64,000 nucleotides of DNA, taken from BRH-c25 sp012519325 (GTDB taxonomy: Bacteria > Bacillota > Clostridia > Lutisporales > Lutisporaceae). The stretch is taken from the NCBI GenBank assembly GCA_050950645.1, contig JBMNHZ010000016.1:62001-126000 (forward strand). Reading direction: 5' to 3'. Shown one piece after another: positions 62,889 to 64,000 of the stretch. A program made the translations under genes and the position numbers. The stretch's first letter is position 1. Every line of letters starts with the position of its first letter. Below the pieces are notes generated by a model, which was not told the DNA's origin, made no database searches, and saw nothing but the letters and a program-made list of their open reading frames with translations.

Positions 62889-62932
62889 AAATATCCTCCT
62901 GATATATGCTGCCTACATATACCAGGAGGCTG
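62889..62932 (-). terminator. Terminator after the CarD-like gene
   Basis: On the minus strand CCTCCTGGTATATG pairs with CATATATCAGGAGG, followed by ATATTTTTATG. It ends the CarD-like transcript. The remaining bases of the 62694-63013 gap hold no gene. Confidence 0.65.
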
Positions 62933-63013
62933 CCGGAACAATTTCAAGCCTATCATGCCAACAATAAGTATATTGCTCTAAAGGATAACACAGCCTATAC
63001 CAGAGTAATCCTA

Positions 63014-63508
63014 TCATGAAATATGATCAAGAATATAGGAAGGAACTTCATCAGGTGATATATCCAATACTACTGCAAACTCTTCATACAGGTTTTTTTC
63101 GGCAATCTTCATAATATCTTCATCTGACTTCTGTAACTTTTTACCGGCACGAAATTTTTCTTGTTTCATCTGATATATAGTCTTTATAAGCTTTACCCAT
63201 TCTTCACTCTTACCTGTTTTAACAGCTGCCATAAAACTTTCTTTTCTTTCCCTGTCATTATCTATCCAGACAGTATCCTTTTCCGGCATAGAGGCTATCA
63301 AAGACAAAACCTGATCCCTTGTCATAATTTTTCTTATAAAAACTTTTTTATTATTTACAGGAGTTTTAATAGTCATATTATTATCAAAAACCGGCTTCAA
63401 TACATAGTATTCAGTTTCAGTATTGCTTATATCCTTGTCTTTTCTTATATCTACAATTTGATATACTCCTATTGAATTATATATAACATAATCATTAATT
63501 TTAAACAT
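63014..63508 (-). CDS. CarD-family transcriptional regulator
   Basis: A 164-residue protein: an N-terminal CarD/TRCF-RID Tudor-like domain (FKINDYVIYNSIGVYQIVDI; YYVLKPVFDNNMTIKTPV) that binds the RNA polymerase beta subunit in characterised members, and a C-terminal helical domain (FRAGKKLQKSDEDIMKIAEKNLYEEFAVVLDISPDEV). The ATG at 63508 follows AAGGAGG. Expected to modulate promoter opening, for example at rRNA or stress promoters. Confidence 0.88.
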   Translation of the reverse strand: MFKINDYVIYNSIGVYQIVDIRKDKDISNTETEYYVLKPVFDNNMTIKTPVNNKKVFIRKIMTRDQVLSLIASMPEKDTVWIDNDRERKESFMAAVKTGKSEEWVKLIKTIYQMKQEKFRAGKKLQKSDEDIMKIAEKNLYEEFAVVLDISPDEVPSYILDHIS

Positions 63509-63649
63509 AACATCCTCCTTGGTTCCGTACCATATTCCCAATAATCATTTGTTCCTGTAAAAAATAAGCTTGCCGACTCAGGTAAACCTTATAACTATAC
63601 TTTAATTGTACCATAAAAAAGCTTTTTTTCCTAAAAGGCTTTAATTTTA

Positions 63650-64000
63650 GTTACTGTCAAGTAAATGTTGGCAACTTTCCTTCATACAAATTTTTTGTAA
63701 ATGTATTTGTAAATTTGATCGCATTTATTCCACGTTCCTATTGACATGGGGACCCCTGTACCCTCTGGACTCCTGTTTTTAGGCGGAATTAGCCTATATT
63801 TTATGCGTCTTTCCGCCGCCAAGATTTTACCAGAGGGTACCACCCCATGTAAATAGGCTTTCGCGGCATAAACGCTATGTTTAGTTATATTACCTATAGA
63901 CTAAATCGGTGAAATTTCTCATGTCAAACATGCTGCGTATTGCTTTCCTCCCATTGGTAACTGGATAATTCGTAAATGGTCTTTGCCCCTTGTGTATATT
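63650..64000 (-). mobile_element. ISLre2-family insertion sequence, copy C, cut by window end
   Basis: The visible 351 bp are identical to the first 351 bp of copy A (14105-14455), including the end GTTACTGTCAAG and the long subterminal hairpin. The rest of the element lies beyond the window. The 9 bp before it, TTAATTTTA, should be repeated at the far end. Confidence 0.92.
63890..64000 (-). CDS. ISLre2 transposase, copy C, C-terminal part only in window
   Basis: The last 36 codons of the transposase, identical to the end of copy A (stop at 63890). The 5' part is outside the window, so integrity cannot be judged. Confidence 0.85.
   Translation of the reverse strand, partial: NIHKGQRPFTNYPVTNGRKAIRSMFDMRNFTDLVYR

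Noticed and set aside
1..64000. CRISPR array, prophage, tRNA or rRNA genes
   Set aside because: No regularly spaced repeats, no phage structural or integrase genes, and no cloverleaf or rRNA sequences were seen on reading either strand.

Overview
The window is a low-GC chromosomal segment of an anaerobic, spore-forming-type Firmicute. A clostridial relative in the Acetivibrio/Ruminiclostridium area fits, but the species cannot be fixed from sequence alone. Indications are strong AGGAGG ribosome sites, TTGACA-17-TATAAT promoters, a T-box, a TPP riboswitch, hybrid-cluster and flavo-diiron proteins, S-layer remnants, LysM/CAP and M14 cell-wall enzymes, and an ISLre2-family element. No rRNA, tRNA, CRISPR array or prophage was seen.

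Layout. 1-5.4 kb: an ECF substrate component (cut by the edge), a P1 self-processing peptidase preceded by a 29-codon small ORF, and an hcp/ferredoxin operon divergent from a Crp/Fnr regulator with a perfect operator palindrome. 4.8-9.9 kb: an ABC-FtsX-type efflux operon ending in its own TetR repressor, with two TetR-type operators bracketing a near-consensus promoter. 10-14 kb: mazEF-alr-lipoprotein-acpS and a coiled-coil protein. 14.1-15.9 kb: ISLre2 copy A, inserted in the stop codon of a CoA-disulfide reductase/rhodanese gene. 17.6-19.1 kb: the reductase promoter and a ccdA-thioredoxin operon, both carrying the same CsoR/CstR-like operator at +1. 19.1-26.8 kb: a MotA/OmpA motor-like pair, a frameshifted alanine symporter, envelope enzymes, a GGDEF protein and an mscL whose N-terminus runs into a repeat. 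26.9-29.9 kb: thiW-thiD-thiM-thiE under a TPP riboswitch.

30-34.2 kb: a five-gene FecCD-type uptake operon containing a methyltransferase and an NTPase, with a 38-bp operator-like palindrome over its promoter. 35-37 kb: flavo-diiron protein with an Fnr-like regulator. 37-40 kb: FtsX, FtsE and a secreted coiled-coil protein. 40-43 kb: a MerR/TipAS regulator and a GGDEF/HD-GYP protein. 43.2-45.1 kb: a tyrosine-type T-box controlling a tyrosine phenol-lyase-like enzyme. 45.3-50.2 kb: a decaying zone (S-layer remnant, an unrecognised broken gene, AraC pseudogene, ISLre2 copy B, ferritin-like pseudogene). 50.3-55.1 kb: a LytS/LytTR system beside a CstA-family transporter. 55-64 kb: a MEDS histidine kinase with a GC-rich leader, a metallophosphoesterase, a DUF4474-like protein, two gutted M20 peptidase genes, MarR-FtsH, a CarD-like regulator and ISLre2 copy C running off the window.

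The main themes are redox, NO and sulfur-stress defence, envelope and efflux functions, vitamin supply, and an unusual number of recent disruptions (three nearly identical IS copies, at least seven broken genes, and a dispersed hairpin repeat that touches coding starts). The observations most worth following up are the Tyr T-box on a Tyr-lyase-like gene, the paired CstR-like operators, and the FecCD/methyltransferase/NTPase operon with its large palindrome.
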